A stretch of 23,105 nucleotides of DNA from CALAED01 sp937891035. GTDB lineage: Bacteria; Actinomycetota; Actinomycetes; Streptosporangiales; Streptosporangiaceae. This document shows positions 1 through 9,073 of this stretch, piece by piece; position 1 is the first letter of the stretch; each line of letters starts with the position of its first letter. Both the position numbers and the translations under genes were made by a program. The DNA lies in contig DASQSZ010000001.1 in the NCBI GenBank assembly GCA_035642125.1, positions 1-23,105 on the forward strand, given 5' to 3'. The notes under the pieces are model-generated. The model was not told where the DNA came from and did no database searches. It saw only the letters and a list, made by a program, of their open reading frames with translations.

Positions 1-831
1 CTGGGCTACCCGGTCGACGCCAGCCGCGGCGTGGCCGGCGGCTACCAGCTGCGGTCCGGCGCCGCCATGCCGCCGTTGCTGCTCGACGACGAGGAGGCGG
101 TCGCCATCGCCGTCGGGCTGCGCACCGCGGCCGGGGGCGCCGTCGACGGCATTGAAGAGACGTCCGTACGGGCCCTGACCAAGGTCATCCAGGTGATGCC
201 GCCGCGGCTGCGCCGACGGGTGGACGCGCTGCAGGCCTATACAGTGCCCGCGTTCTGGGGGCAGGGCGGCGGGCCGACCGTGGACGCCGACGCGCTGACG
301 GTGATCGCGCAGGCCTGCCGCGACGACGAGCGCCTGCGGTTCGGATACACCACCCGGGACGGCAGGGAGACGACACGCCTGGTCGAGCCGCACCGGCTGG
401 TCTCGCTGGGCCGCCGCTGGTATCTCGTCGCCTGGGACATCGAGCGCCGCGACTGGCGCACCTTCCGGGTCGACCGGCTCAGCGGGCCGCGGGCGACCGG
501 CGCCAGGTTTCGCCAGCGGGAGTTGCCCGGCGGCGACGCCGCGGCGTTCGTACGCGACCAGATCTCCTCGATCCCCACCCAATTTCAGGTCGTGGTGGAG
601 GTGCGCGCGCCGGCCGCCGACGTCAAGCGCGTGGTGTCGCGCTGGGGCGCCGTCGAGGCCGTGGACGACCGCTCCTGCCGGCTGCTGATGAGCGTCGACT
701 CGCTGGACTGGCCGGCTTTCGTGCTGGCGACGATCGGCGCCGACTTCCACGTCGTCCGGCCGCCTGAGCTACGCGACCATCTGCGGACGACGGCCGACCT
801 GCTCGCCCGCAACACGGCACCCGATCCCTGA
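1..831 (+). CDS. WYL-domain transcriptional regulator (YafY/PafC-like), 5' truncated by window
   Basis: The frame is open from base 1, so the start and most of the N-terminal winged HTH lie outside the window. The first visible residues (LGYPVDASRGVAGGYQL) match the wing that ends the HTH_11/DeoR-type DNA-binding domain in this family. An acidic helix (LLLDDEEAVAIAVGLR) follows, then the WYL domain with the RLVEPHRLVSLGRRWYLVAWD signature, and the C-terminal WCX-like extension ending LLARNTAPDP. About 276 residues are visible; family members usually have about 320, so only 40-50 are missing. WYL proteins are ligand- or nucleic-acid-responsive transcription factors; the target here cannot be read from sequence. 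A 8-bp inverted repeat at 852-888 could terminate it. The GTG at base 31 is internal, not a start. Confidence 0.9.
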   Translation: MGYPVDASRGVAGGYQLRSGAAMPPLLLDDEEAVAIAVGLRTAAGGAVDGIEETSVRALTKVIQVMPPRLRRRVDALQAYTVPAFWGQGGGPTVDADALTVIAQACRDDERLRFGYTTRDGRETTRLVEPHRLVSLGRRWYLVAWDIERRDWRTFRVDRLSGPRATGARFRQRELPGGDAAAFVRDQISSIPTQFQVVVEVRAPAADVKRVVSRWGAVEAVDDRSCRLLMSVDSLDWPAFVLATIGADFHVVRPPELRDHLRTTADLLARNTAPDP

Positions 832-851
832 GGCCGCGTTCATCAGCCCGG

Positions 852-888
852 CGCCGGCCACCAAAGATCACGTAGCCCGGGGCCGGCG
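852..888 (+). terminator. possible terminator hairpin after the WYL gene
   Basis: CGCCGGCC at 852-859 pairs with GGCCGGCG at 881-888 across a 21-nt loop, 20 nt after the WYL stop codon. There is no T tract, as is common in high-GC actinomycetes. The long loop makes this only a tentative call. Confidence 0.3.
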
Positions 889-942
889 ACGGCATGCTCA
901 TTCGGGCAATTGCACTGGGCAGGGGCAAACAGACACAGGCAA

Positions 943-980
943 CGGGCCCCGAAACACGCACCTTTTGGTTCCGGGGCCCG
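943..980. terminator. GC-rich 9-bp hairpin, possible bidirectional terminator
   Basis: CGGGCCCCG (943-951) is perfectly complementary to CGGGGCCCG (972-980), with a 20-nt loop containing a CCTTTT run. It lies just downstream, on the minus strand, of the stop codon of the coding remnant at 1012, which suggests it was that gene's terminator. Confidence 0.4.
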
Positions 981-1011
981 CGCCGCCCGAGCGGTCGCTC
1001 GGGAGCTCACG

Positions 1012-1120
1012 CTACTCGTTGATGACGTTGTCGAAGGTCCGCTTGATAGCGGCGAAGTCGCCACCGTCCCAGGTCACCCGTTGTTGGTACGGGAAGTTCC
1101 TGGCCTTGCGTGGAAATAAT
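1012..1120 (-). pseudogene. 3'-end remnant of an unidentified gene
   Basis: On the minus strand, about 25-35 codons ending in TAG at 1012-1014 read with strong G/C third positions. The C-terminus reads VTWDGGDFAAIKRTF followed by DNVINE. Further upstream the sequence becomes AT-richer and the frame loses its coding character, and no start is visible. It looks like the last codons of a gene whose remainder was deleted. I do not recognise the family. A hairpin at 943-980 sits in the expected terminator position. Confidence 0.35.
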
Positions 1121-1334
1121 GCCCTTTTTGTCGGCTATTTCCGCGCAAAGCGGATGGCATGTTTCTCAAGGTTCCGGACGCCCTGATGAAACAGTGAGCA
1201 TAACAGCAGGGCGACGGCGCGCCCAACCCACCGGCCTCAGATTTCCACCGCAACAAGAGCGCAATTAACTGCAAGCCAGATGTTTTTCGATGTAAGGGCG
1301 AACATATACTTTTATGCTGCCATCGAATGGCAAA
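1121..1334. other. AT-richer intergenic DNA, no gene seen
   Basis: This stretch between the coding remnant and the acyl-CoA dehydrogenase stop is clearly lower in GC than its surroundings (for example around 1280-1330). It holds only short ORFs without ribosome-binding sites or coding bias. The 66-codon minus-strand ORF at 1074-1274 has no such support. I see no convincing terminator for the gene ending at 1335. Confidence 0.5.
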
Positions 1335-2501
1335 TCAGGCGTACTCGGCCAGCCTGGCCTTCCCCGCCTGCTCGTAGTTCTCCTCCGAGACGTAGACGTG
1401 CTGCCGGGCCGCGATCAAGTTGCGCAGATGCCGCTGCATCGGGTGGTCGAGCGCCAGCACCCGCCCGCCCCCGTACCGGATGATCTGGGCGACCAAATCC
1501 ATGCACTCCTCGGCGACGAGAGTGTGCTGGGCGAGTTGCCGTGGCACGAACGTCGCATCCGGCTCGGTGCCCGCCCGCGCCGCCGCCCAGCACTCCGCCA
1601 CCGTGTCGCGGTAGAGCAGCCGCATCGAGCGAAGCCTGCACTCCGCCCTGGCGATGTCCTTCTGGAACGCGGCGCGCTCGCTGACATAGACGCGGCTTAG
1701 CCGGCGATCGGTCGCGCCCGCCAGCGCGTACATGTCGTCGATCGCCCGGCGCGCGACCCCGACCACGACCGGACTCAGCTCGTTCGACACGAACAGCGCC
1801 CTGGCCTGCCGGAACAGGTCGCCGCCACGCGCGGCCGGAGTGCCGAACCAGTCGAACGCACGCCCGCCGGGCACGAACGCGTCGGTGAGGGAGAAGTCGC
1901 CGCTGCCCGTGCCCTGCAGTCCGGCCGCGTACCACGTGTCGTGCGTCTTCGCCTCGTCCTTCGGCACCACCACCAGGATGTGGCCGCCCTCGGCGACGGC
2001 CACGCGGCAGCCGCCGACCAGCCAGTCGCTGTGTTCGATCCCGCTGCAAAAACTCCATCGGCCGGTGACCCGGTAACCGCCGTCGACCGGCACGGCCGTA
2101 CCCCTGGCGACGAACTGTCCCGCGCAGATGGGCAGGTCGGCGCCGGTGCGCGACGTGGGGAAGAGCTCTGGGAGCCGGTCGTCCGCCACCCACCCGGCGA
2201 CCACGCCGGTCGTCCCGTTGCCGACCATCGCCGTCCACGCGGCGGACGCGTCGAAGTAGGCGAGCTCCTCGAGAACGTCGCAGAACTCCAGTGGGTCGAT
2301 CTCGCCGCCGCCCAGCTCACGCGGCGTCTTGAGCCAGAACAGGCCCAAGTCCCGCATCAACGCGACGATGTCGGCGGGCAGCGTGCGTTCCTCCTCGGCG
2401 CGCCGGGCCGCCGCCTCGAAGGTCGCGCGGTGGGCGCGGACGGCGTCGAGAAACTCCCGGCCGGCGGCCGAACCCGGCCGGCCGGTGTCCGGCATGGCCA
2501 T
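1335..2501 (-). CDS. acyl-CoA dehydrogenase-fold flavin-dependent monooxygenase/oxidoreductase (HsaA/DszC-like)
   Basis: 388 aa with the acyl-CoA dehydrogenase layout. A helical N-domain (about 1-115) contains the family segment LPADIVALMRDLGLFWL followed by PRELGGG. A middle beta domain (about 120-225) carries GGYRVTGRWSFCSGIEHSDW. The C-terminal helical domain resembles Acyl-CoA_dh_2. The segment after GRWSFCSG and the C-terminal IRYGGGRVLAL resemble group D two-component flavin monooxygenases such as HsaA and DszC more than true acyl-CoA dehydrogenases. Such enzymes use reduced flavin supplied by a separate reductase; none is present here. The start at 2501 was chosen because GGGAGGAG lies 6 nt upstream; an upstream in-frame start at 2633 has no such site. 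Substrate unknown. The gene stands alone on this strand. Confidence 0.85.
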   Translation of the reverse strand: MAMPDTGRPGSAAGREFLDAVRAHRATFEAAARRAEEERTLPADIVALMRDLGLFWLKTPRELGGGEIDPLEFCDVLEELAYFDASAAWTAMVGNGTTGVVAGWVADDRLPELFPTSRTGADLPICAGQFVARGTAVPVDGGYRVTGRWSFCSGIEHSDWLVGGCRVAVAEGGHILVVVPKDEAKTHDTWYAAGLQGTGSGDFSLTDAFVPGGRAFDWFGTPAARGGDLFRQARALFVSNELSPVVVGVARRAIDDMYALAGATDRRLSRVYVSERAAFQKDIARAECRLRSMRLLYRDTVAECWAAARAGTEPDATFVPRQLAQHTLVAEECMDLVAQIIRYGGGRVLALDHPMQRHLRNLIAARQHVYVSEENYEQAGKARLAEYA

Positions 2502-2653
2502 CCGGCTCTCCTCCCGGTGAACGCATAGGCGCGCTGGCGATGCTAGGCGGGGTACGCGCCGGGAACGAGCCGGTTTCGGCACGGACAGGCCATTTCCGGC
2601 AATGCCCCGACAAGTCATTGTGATCCTCGCCATCGAGGTGAAGTATCGCGACG

Positions 2654-2679
2654 CGACGATGCACTGCGACGATGCACTG
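2654..2679. repeat. 13-bp tandem duplication
   Basis: CGACGATGCACTG occurs twice head to tail (2654-2666, 2667-2679), followed by a run of CGATGG/CGACGG hexamers to about 2700. It lies in the gap between the flavoenzyme start and the stop of the first regulator. It is probably replication slippage. Confidence 0.7.
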
Positions 2680-2721
2680 CGATGGCGACGGCGACGGCGA
2701 CTGGTGGTATGACCAATGCGA

Positions 2722-3741
2722 TCAGTACGGCGATCTCGTCGAGGCGGACCGGCCGTCCTCGGCCCACCCCCGGGCGGCGGCCCGCGCGCCGAGCTGATAG
2801 CGGGTATGGGCGTCGAGGCGTTCCATGATGCCGCGGATGCGGCGTTGAAGGGTGCGGTGGCTCAGGTTCAGGTGACGGGCAATCGCCTCATCGCGCAACC
2901 CGGCGTTCATCAGCCCAAGGATGCGCCGTTCCAATGGGTCCGGCCAGCCGGGCCCCGCTCCGGCGGGCGGCGGGACGCCGCCGCCCAAGGTCAACGGCAG
3001 CGCGATTCCCCACAACGTCTCGAACAACGCACCGAGCGCGTCGAGCAGCGCGGACCGGTGCACGATCAGATAGCTGCCGCTGGGAATGTTGCCGGTGATT
3101 CGCAAGGGGACGATGCCGGCGCGGTCGTCGACGAGCACGAGTTTGGTCGGCAGCCCGGGCAGCACGCGCGCCCGTTCCCCTGCCGCGAGGGAGGCTTCGA
3201 GCGCCGGCAGCCGGTGCGGGTCGTCGACGGCCGCCGTTTCGTAGAGGACCCGCGCGACGCCGCCGCCGCGGAGGAACTCCGCGTCCGGCTCATGCCTGAA
3301 CTGGTATCCGGGGTGGTACGGCGGCTTGTCGAGGAACCGCAGTTCGCGGCGTGCGGTGCGGAGGACCTGGTCGTAGCGTTCAACGATCGTCTCCGTACCG
3401 GTGACGACCTCGACCATCTCGGCCGGGTCGCGACCGGCGACGGCCTGCCGGAACCGCTCGCTGATCTCCGCGGCAAGCACCCTGGCCTTGCGCAATTCCT
3501 CCTCGCGCCGCAGCAACAGCATGTCCAGGACGAGAGCGGGGTCGACGGCGACGTAGCCGGCCGAGCCGTCCGGCGCCGCGTTCACCAGCCCTCGATCGCT
3601 CAGCGCCCGCAGTGCCGTGCGGACGGTGGACGGCGCGAGGCCGGTCGCGGCCGCAAGCTCGTCCACCGTGGCCGGGCGGGAGTTGAGCAAGACCTCATAG
3701 ACCTGTTCCACTTCCGCGTCCAGACCGATGACCTCCAGCAC
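2722..3741 (-). CDS. TrmB-like/LuxR-type transcriptional regulator (paralogue 1)
   Basis: 339 aa. The N-terminus (about 1-60, EVIGLDAEVEQVYEVLL then DELAAATGLAPSTVRTALRAL) is a TrmB-like winged HTH. The middle (about 70-250) is the effector-like region with LDKPPYHPGYQ, LPTKLVLVDD and HRSALLDAL. The C-terminus (about 265-335, LERRILGLMNAGLRDEAIARHL then LSHRTLQRRIRGIMERL) is a LuxR/GerE-type HTH. This two-HTH architecture is common in actinomycetes. It starts 12 nt after the stop of the paralogue at 3754-4794, so the two are almost certainly co-transcribed. The S8 protease gene lies upstream on the same strand but is separated by a strong hairpin. The ligand is unknown; regulation of the neighbouring protease is only an inference from proximity. 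Confidence 0.85.
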   Translation of the reverse strand: MLEVIGLDAEVEQVYEVLLNSRPATVDELAAATGLAPSTVRTALRALSDRGLVNAAPDGSAGYVAVDPALVLDMLLLRREEELRKARVLAAEISERFRQAVAGRDPAEMVEVVTGTETIVERYDQVLRTARRELRFLDKPPYHPGYQFRHEPDAEFLRGGGVARVLYETAAVDDPHRLPALEASLAAGERARVLPGLPTKLVLVDDRAGIVPLRITGNIPSGSYLIVHRSALLDALGALFETLWGIALPLTLGGGVPPPAGAGPGWPDPLERRILGLMNAGLRDEAIARHLNLSHRTLQRRIRGIMERLDAHTRYQLGARAAARGWAEDGRSASTRSPY

Positions 3742-3753
3742 GGCCGTCTCCCG

Positions 3754-4794
3754 TCACCGTCGCATGATGTCGCCGGCCGCGCGCCGCGTGGCCGGTGGCG
3801 GCGGCCGCCTGAGGTGGGCCTGAACACCGAGTTGGTAGCGGGTCTGCGCGTTGAGACGCTCCATGAGAGCACGGATGCGACGTTGCAACGTGCGCTGGCT
3901 CAGCCCAAGACGGCGGGCGATCGCGGCGTCGGGCATGCCGGTGTCCATCAGCACGAGGATCTCTCGTTCCAAGGAATCGGGTTCGGGCCGAGCCGACTCA
4001 CCGGCGACGCCGATGTCAGCGGCGCTACCGGCGCCGACGTCGAAGGGCCGGGCGAGCCGCCACAGCGTCTCGAACAGCTCACACAGCGCGTCGAGCAGGG
4101 CCGACCGGTGGACGATCACGAAGACAGCGGGTGCGGTGTCGACGTCGTCGCCGTCCAGCGGAACCGCCGCCAGCCGGTCGTCCACGACGATGAGCTTGGT
4201 GGGCAGCCGAGGCAGCACGCGCGCCTGTTCGCCCGCGGCGAGATAGGCCTCGAGCTGCGCGCGCCGGCCCGGCACGGCGATGGAAGCGGCTTCGTACACG
4301 CCGCGGGCACGACCACCCCGGTGCAGGAGGTCGAGCTCGGCCTGGTTCAGACTGTCCAGGCCGAGGTGGTAGGGCGGCTTGTCGAAGCAGCGCAGCTCGT
4401 GCCGTGCGCTGTATTGGATCTGGCGCAGCCGCTGCACCGTGGCCTCACGACCGGTGATCACCTCGACCGTCTCGGCCGGGTCCCGGCCGGCGACGGCCTG
4501 GCGGAACCGCTCGCCGGCCTCCTGGGCCCGCGCCCTGGCCTTGCGCAACCGCTCTTCCTGGTTCAGCAGCAGTACGTCCAACGCGATGGCGGGATCAACC
4601 GCGACGTAGGCGTCCGGTTGGCCGGATGCCGGGCCAACCAGCCCGTGGGAGTGCAGGAGCCGCAGCGCCGCCCGCACGACGGACGGGGACAGGCCGGTCG
4701 CCGCCGCGATCTCGCGGTCGGTCGCGGGCCGCGCGCTCAGGAGCACGTTGTAGACCCGCTCGGCCTCGCCGTCCAGACCGATGATCTGCAACAT
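3754..4794 (-). CDS. TrmB-like/LuxR-type transcriptional regulator (paralogue 2)
   Basis: 346 aa with the same order of parts as its downstream neighbour. These are an N-terminal TrmB-like HTH (about 1-60, GLSPSVVRAALRLLHSHGLVG), a central domain with FDKPPYHLGLDSLNQAE, LPTKLIVVDD and HRSALLDAL, and a C-terminal LuxR-type HTH (about 270-330, AIARRLGLSQRTLQRRIRAL). Many blocks are shared with the neighbour, so the pair arose by tandem duplication followed by divergence. Differences concentrate between the conserved blocks of the central domain, where a ligand would bind. The ATG at 4794 is the natural start because the aligned N-terminus (MLQIIGLDGEAERVY) matches that of the paralogue. Confidence 0.85.
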   Translation of the reverse strand: MLQIIGLDGEAERVYNVLLSARPATDREIAAATGLSPSVVRAALRLLHSHGLVGPASGQPDAYVAVDPAIALDVLLLNQEERLRKARARAQEAGERFRQAVAGRDPAETVEVITGREATVQRLRQIQYSARHELRCFDKPPYHLGLDSLNQAELDLLHRGGRARGVYEAASIAVPGRRAQLEAYLAAGEQARVLPRLPTKLIVVDDRLAAVPLDGDDVDTAPAVFVIVHRSALLDALCELFETLWRLARPFDVGAGSAADIGVAGESARPEPDSLEREILVLMDTGMPDAAIARRLGLSQRTLQRRIRALMERLNAQTRYQLGVQAHLRRPPPPATRRAAGDIMRR

Positions 4795-4893
4795 GGTCGA
4801 ATCATGCCTTATTTCCGTTCATCTTGACGGCTGGCTATCGGCGAGAACAACGGAAACGGCGGCCCACGTGGACCGGGGACGCCCGAGACAGCC

Positions 4894-4928
4894 CGGGCCG
4901 GGAGGCGCCGAAGCGCCCGCCCGGCCCG
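4894..4928 (-). terminator. strong hairpin downstream of the S8 protease gene
   Basis: CGGGCCGGG-A-GGCGC (4894-4908) pairs with GCGCC-CG-CCCGGCCCG (4913-4928) around a CGAA tetraloop. This gives 14 base pairs with a single 1x2 internal loop. It begins 24 nt beyond the protease stop codon, so it should terminate that transcript before the regulator pair. No T tract follows. Confidence 0.65.
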
Positions 4929-4951
4929 CGGGGCGGCGCGGCCCCTGGGTT

Positions 4952-7900
4952 TCAGTGCCGCTCGACGAGGCCGTAGGCCTCGGGGACGGTCTGCACCACG
5001 CGGTTGCCCGCGGCGTCCCACGCCTCGGTGCGCAGGCTTACCGTCCCGGTCGGCGCCCCCGGCCTGGGATGTTTGATGGCGACGGCGTACCTGCCGCCGC
5101 CCAGCGGGACGGCCGGGACACCGGTCCAACGCGCGCCGCCGTCGAAGCTGACCGAGACCCGCAACCCGGCGAGCGGCGGCGGGGCCGTCTTGGCCGGCTG
5201 CCGGTAGGCCGTCACGGTGAAGGCGTGCACGCCGGGTGCGGGCAGCCGGTTGTCCATCCCCAGACCGAGCTGGTAGCGCAGATAGATCAGCGGTTCGGCG
5301 CGGCACTTGTCCGCGCACAGCCCGAGCGTGTCGAAGTGGGCGGGGAGGTCCTTGCCCGTGGGATCGGCCGAGGTGAACGTCCACGTGGTGTCCGCCGCGT
5401 GGCCGAACCCGCCCAGCAGCTGCCAGTCCACCAGGTGCTCGGTCAGCCGGTAGTTCGCCCGGCCAGGCGGCAGCACGTAGTACGGCAAGATGCCGGGGCG
5501 GTCGACCAGGCTCCGCTGCGGCAGTTCGACGCCGTCTCGGTAAAGATGCCACTCGTCCACTCCCGCGTGCTCGGGGTTTTGGGAGAGATTCGCGTACGTG
5601 GTGAGCTGGCTGTAATGGCCCGACCCGTCAGTGGACTGGGTGAACAGCGGCAGCATGTCCCCGCCGGGCAACAGGCCGGAAAACCGGCAGGCCCCGCACT
5701 CCGCCCCCCGAGCCGCGCCCAGCAACTCGCCCGCCGCCGGTGAGATCGCGGGAACCCCGGGCACGGCCGGGTCCCGCATCCAGGTCTCGTTCCGTACGAT
5801 CGGCCGGTCGAAGACGTCGACGCCGTTCATGCCGCCGAGGTTGAGCTCGTCGTCGTGATTGGGCACCTCGGCCTCGAGGAACCGCTCCAGCTCGAACAGA
5901 TGAACGTTGCGCTCCCAGGTCGTCGTCGCCGACAGCGGCCCGATGCGCTCGGTTCGGGACGTGGGCCCGGCCAAGTCCTCCAGGGATGTCGTCATGAACG
6001 CCGCCCCGAGCTCTTCGGGCTGGAAGACGGTCGGCCGCCGGACGATCCACGACTCGCCGACGGCGGCCGGGCGGGCGGAGTGGAAGCTCGGCCGGATGGT
6101 GGCCAGGTCGCCGTCCCGCACGGTGTGCCGCACGGCCGCCGGGACCGACCCCCGCTCCATGAACGACAGGGCGTACACGTCCGGGATCCCGGGTCGCCCG
6201 TTGATCCGCAGCATCGCCGGTCCCTTGACGAGCCGATCGCGCAGGGCCGTACCCTCCTCGGCTGACAGCGCGACCGTGGGCACCGGATAGACCGAGTGCG
6301 GCACGGGGACGCGGCCGAGCACCGGCCACCCCGCGCTGCCGTAGGCGAACACCGCCCGGGCGCCGGCCCTGGCGGCGTTCGCCAGCTCCTGCCGGGCGAA
6401 GTCCGTGCCGAGCAGCGGCGCGAGCGACTTGTCGCCGATGTTGATGAGGGCCGCCTTGCCCTTGACGTCGGCTTTGGCGAAGTCCGCTGCGCTGCCCGTA
6501 CCCGCGTCGACCACGGGCACGGATAGTCGGCCGTCGAGCTTGGGGATCAACACGGAATAGTGCTGGTAGCGAGGATGCAGCGGCACCTCCGATTGTCCGT
6601 GCCGCCCCGCGACCGTGGCCGTGATGAGCGGGGTGCCCAGCACGTACTGGTGCTCGAAAAGGAACCCGCCGACCGTGGCGTTCGTGGTGGGGGTGACCCA
6701 CGTGCGGGACAGATACGGGGACGGGCCGGTGAGCAGCCCGTACGGCGTTGTCGATCCGGCGGGGGTCCGCCAGATCCCGGCCGTGCTGGAATACGACTCG
6801 GTGGGCTGTCCGGTCTGTGGCGTCGTCGGCCGCGCCCGGTTGGCATCGAGGGTGATCGAGGTGTCGCGGTCGAGCGTGACCTCGGGTTCGATCATGAGCG
6901 TCTGGTTGCCGATGTCGCCCTTCGTGTCGCTCCACACAACGGATCGGACGACGCTGTACACGCCCTTGTCGAGGTGCACGACGTTCGACAGGCCACCGGG
7001 GACGATCGTCCAGTCGCCGGTCTCCCTGTCGGCGCGCAGGATGAACACCACGCTCACACCCGCGGCGACGGCCTGGTCCGGCAGCACACTGCGGATCTTC
7101 AGGTCGAACCCTTCGGATTCCTTGTAGGCGCCGACGGGGGTGCGCAGCGACACGCCGTCGGCGGTGGCGGTGACCACGCCGGAGTAGGCGCCGAGCGGAC
7201 CCGGGGCGGGGTCGAGGGTGACCGTGGCATCGGCGGTGCCGCCGGCCGGAACCTCGAGTGTGGCGGGACTGACGGTCGCCATGCCGCCGGGGGCGGCGCC
7301 GCCGCCGGGTGCGCGCAGGCCGACGCCCAGGTTCAAGGTGACCGCCGTAGCACCGGTGTTGCGGTAGGTGACCTTCTCGGCGATCGCGGGTCCGGTGTGC
7401 GGGAAGCGCAGCCGCCCGAAGTCGACCTTCGTGGTGGCGGGCACGACGGCGGCCCTGGTGGCCGCGGCGATGTCGACCCGGCCGGCGCCCTGCTCGTAGA
7501 CGGTGAAGCCGTCGTCCTTGGCGGTGCCGGCCAAGGCGGCTTTGATCTGTTCGCCGGTCCAGCCGGGATGTTCTTGGGCGAGGATCGCCGCCGCGCCGGC
7601 GACGTGCGGCGTGGCCATCGACGTGCCGGAGATTGTGGTGTACACATCGTCGACGATCGGGCCGAGCGCGGTGTCCGTGGCGCGGGCGGCCGTGATCAGC
7701 TTGCCGGGGGCGGCGATGTCGGGCTTGAGCGCGTAGTCGCCGATACGTGGTCCACGGCTGGAGAAGTCGGCGAGCCGGTCCGACTTGTCGACCGCGGCCA
7801 CCGTCAACGCCGCGTCGGCCGCGCCGGGAGAGGTGACCGTGCTCGCGCCGGGGCCGCTGTTCCCGGCGGCGACGACGAACAGCGCGCCGGTGGCGGTGGA

Positions 7901-9073
7901 CAGGTCGTTGACGGCCTGGCTCAAGGGGTCGGTGCCATCGGTGGGCGCGTCCGTGCCGAGACTCATCGAGACGATCCGAGCGCGTTCCGATGTGGTCGCC
8001 CACTCCATCCCTTCAATGATCGAAGATTCGGAGCCCGAGCCGCCGTCGCCGAGGACCTTGCCGATGACAAGGCCGGCGCCCGGCGCCACGCCCTTGTACT
8101 TTCCGGCGGCCGCGGCGCCGGAGCCGGCGATGGTGGAGGCGACGTGGGTGCCGTGCCCGTGGCCGTCCTTGACGGTCTCGCCGGCGACGAAGCTCTTGGC
8201 CGCGACGACCTTCCCGGTGAGGTCGGCGTGGGTGTCGTCGAAGCCGGTGTCGAGGACCGCCACCTTCACTCCCCTGCCGTCGTGGCCGGCCCGCCACGCC
8301 TCGGGCGCGCCGATCATCGGCACGCTCTGATCGAGGACGGCATCGATCCTGCCGTCCAGCCACACCCTGCTCAGCCCAGCACCCAACGCCGTCGCGCCGG
8401 CCTTGCCGCCGATCGCGGACCACAGGCTCGGCGCCTCGCGCTTGGTCATCGATACGGCGGCAGCATTGATGCTGCCCAGGGCGCGTAGCGGACGGCTCGC
8501 CGGCAGGGCGCCGGCCCGGTCCCTGAGCTCCGCATCGGCCCGCGCCCGTGCCGGCGGTGCCGCGGCGGTGCCGAGCGGCGCGCCCGACGCGCCGTCGCCG
8601 TACTGGACGATCAACGGGAGCGACGCGGAGCGGGCATCGGTGAATCCGTCGGCGGCGAGCCGTCTCACGTCGAACAGCCTGCGGTCCAGCCGGCCCGCCG
8701 CGACGAGCGTCGCCGCGTCCGACGGAAGCACGTACACGTGCCCGCCGCCCACCAGCGTCTGGGTGAACACCCGCGCGCCGCCGGGCCGCGGCGCGATCTC
8801 GACACGGGTCGTGTAGGCGCCGCCGGCGGATACGCCGACGTGCACCTTGTCGCCGGTGATCAGCGTGACGGCGTACGCACGACGCTGCTCCCCAGCCAGG
8901 CGGTCGGCGACCCGGTCGCGCGCCTGGCTCGGCTGGCTCGTCTGACTCGGCTGACTCGCCCGACCGGTATCGGGGTCGGCCGCCACGGGTCCCGTGGTGC
9001 CGGCCGCCACGAACGAAACGACGGCCGCGACACCCAGCGGCTTCCACCACCGTCGCCGTCGGAACCGGACCAT
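4952..9073 (-). CDS. large secreted S8 (subtilisin-like) serine peptidase
   Basis: 1373 aa. A signal peptide (about 1-32: RRRRWW, then a hydrophobic run and PVAADP) is followed by a low-complexity QPSQTSQPSQ stretch and a propeptide-like region (YAVTLITGDKVHV). The S8 domain (about 245-525) has the full triad: Asp275 in VLDTGFDDTHADL, His307 in GHGHGTHVAS and Ser485 in GTSMATPHVAG. The oxyanion Asn405 is in AAGNSGPG. The remaining ~830 residues include Ig-like beta regions and a PA-like domain (about 825-930, GKAALINIGDKSLAPLL). Two CxxC pairs lie near the C-terminus (ECGACRF, LCADKCRAE). The ATG at 9073 has GGGGAGGG just upstream. It probably acts extracellularly on protein substrates. The catalytic residues are intact, so it should be active. 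Confidence 0.93.
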   Translation of the reverse strand: MVRFRRRRWWKPLGVAAVVSFVAAGTTGPVAADPDTGRASQPSQTSQPSQARDRVADRLAGEQRRAYAVTLITGDKVHVGVSAGGAYTTRVEIAPRPGGARVFTQTLVGGGHVYVLPSDAATLVAAGRLDRRLFDVRRLAADGFTDARSASLPLIVQYGDGASGAPLGTAAAPPARARADAELRDRAGALPASRPLRALGSINAAAVSMTKREAPSLWSAIGGKAGATALGAGLSRVWLDGRIDAVLDQSVPMIGAPEAWRAGHDGRGVKVAVLDTGFDDTHADLTGKVVAAKSFVAGETVKDGHGHGTHVASTIAGSGAAAAGKYKGVAPGAGLVIGKVLGDGGSGSESSIIEGMEWATTSERARIVSMSLGTDAPTDGTDPLSQAVNDLSTATGALFVVAAGNSGPGASTVTSPGAADAALTVAAVDKSDRLADFSSRGPRIGDYALKPDIAAPGKLITAARATDTALGPIVDDVYTTISGTSMATPHVAGAAAILAQEHPGWTGEQIKAALAGTAKDDGFTVYEQGAGRVDIAAATRAAVVPATTKVDFGRLRFPHTGPAIAEKVTYRNTGATAVTLNLGVGLRAPGGGAAPGGMATVSPATLEVPAGGTADATVTLDPAPGPLGAYSGVVTATADGVSLRTPVGAYKESEGFDLKIRSVLPDQAVAAGVSVVFILRADRETGDWTIVPGGLSNVVHLDKGVYSVVRSVVWSDTKGDIGNQTLMIEPEVTLDRDTSITLDANRARPTTPQTGQPTESYSSTAGIWRTPAGSTTPYGLLTGPSPYLSRTWVTPTTNATVGGFLFEHQYVLGTPLITATVAGRHGQSEVPLHPRYQHYSVLIPKLDGRLSVPVVDAGTGSAADFAKADVKGKAALINIGDKSLAPLLGTDFARQELANAARAGARAVFAYGSAGWPVLGRVPVPHSVYPVPTVALSAEEGTALRDRLVKGPAMLRINGRPGIPDVYALSFMERGSVPAAVRHTVRDGDLATIRPSFHSARPAAVGESWIVRRPTVFQPEELGAAFMTTSLEDLAGPTSRTERIGPLSATTTWERNVHLFELERFLEAEVPNHDDELNLGGMNGVDVFDRPIVRNETWMRDPAVPGVPAISPAAGELLGAARGAECGACRFSGLLPGGDMLPLFTQSTDGSGHYSQLTTYANLSQNPEHAGVDEWHLYRDGVELPQRSLVDRPGILPYYVLPPGRANYRLTEHLVDWQLLGGFGHAADTTWTFTSADPTGKDLPAHFDTLGLCADKCRAEPLIYLRYQLGLGMDNRLPAPGVHAFTVTAYRQPAKTAPPPLAGLRVSVSFDGGARWTGVPAVPLGGGRYAVAIKHPRPGAPTGTVSLRTEAWDAAGNRVVQTVPEAYGLVERH

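Noticed and set aside
2716..4827. 703-codon plus-strand ORF across both regulator genes
   Set aside because: Antisense shadow in high-GC DNA; no RBS, no family signature, and the minus strand encodes two clear paralogous regulators.
6560..8488. 642-codon plus-strand ORF opposite the protease
   Set aside because: Antisense shadow; the minus strand has the full S8 catalytic triad.
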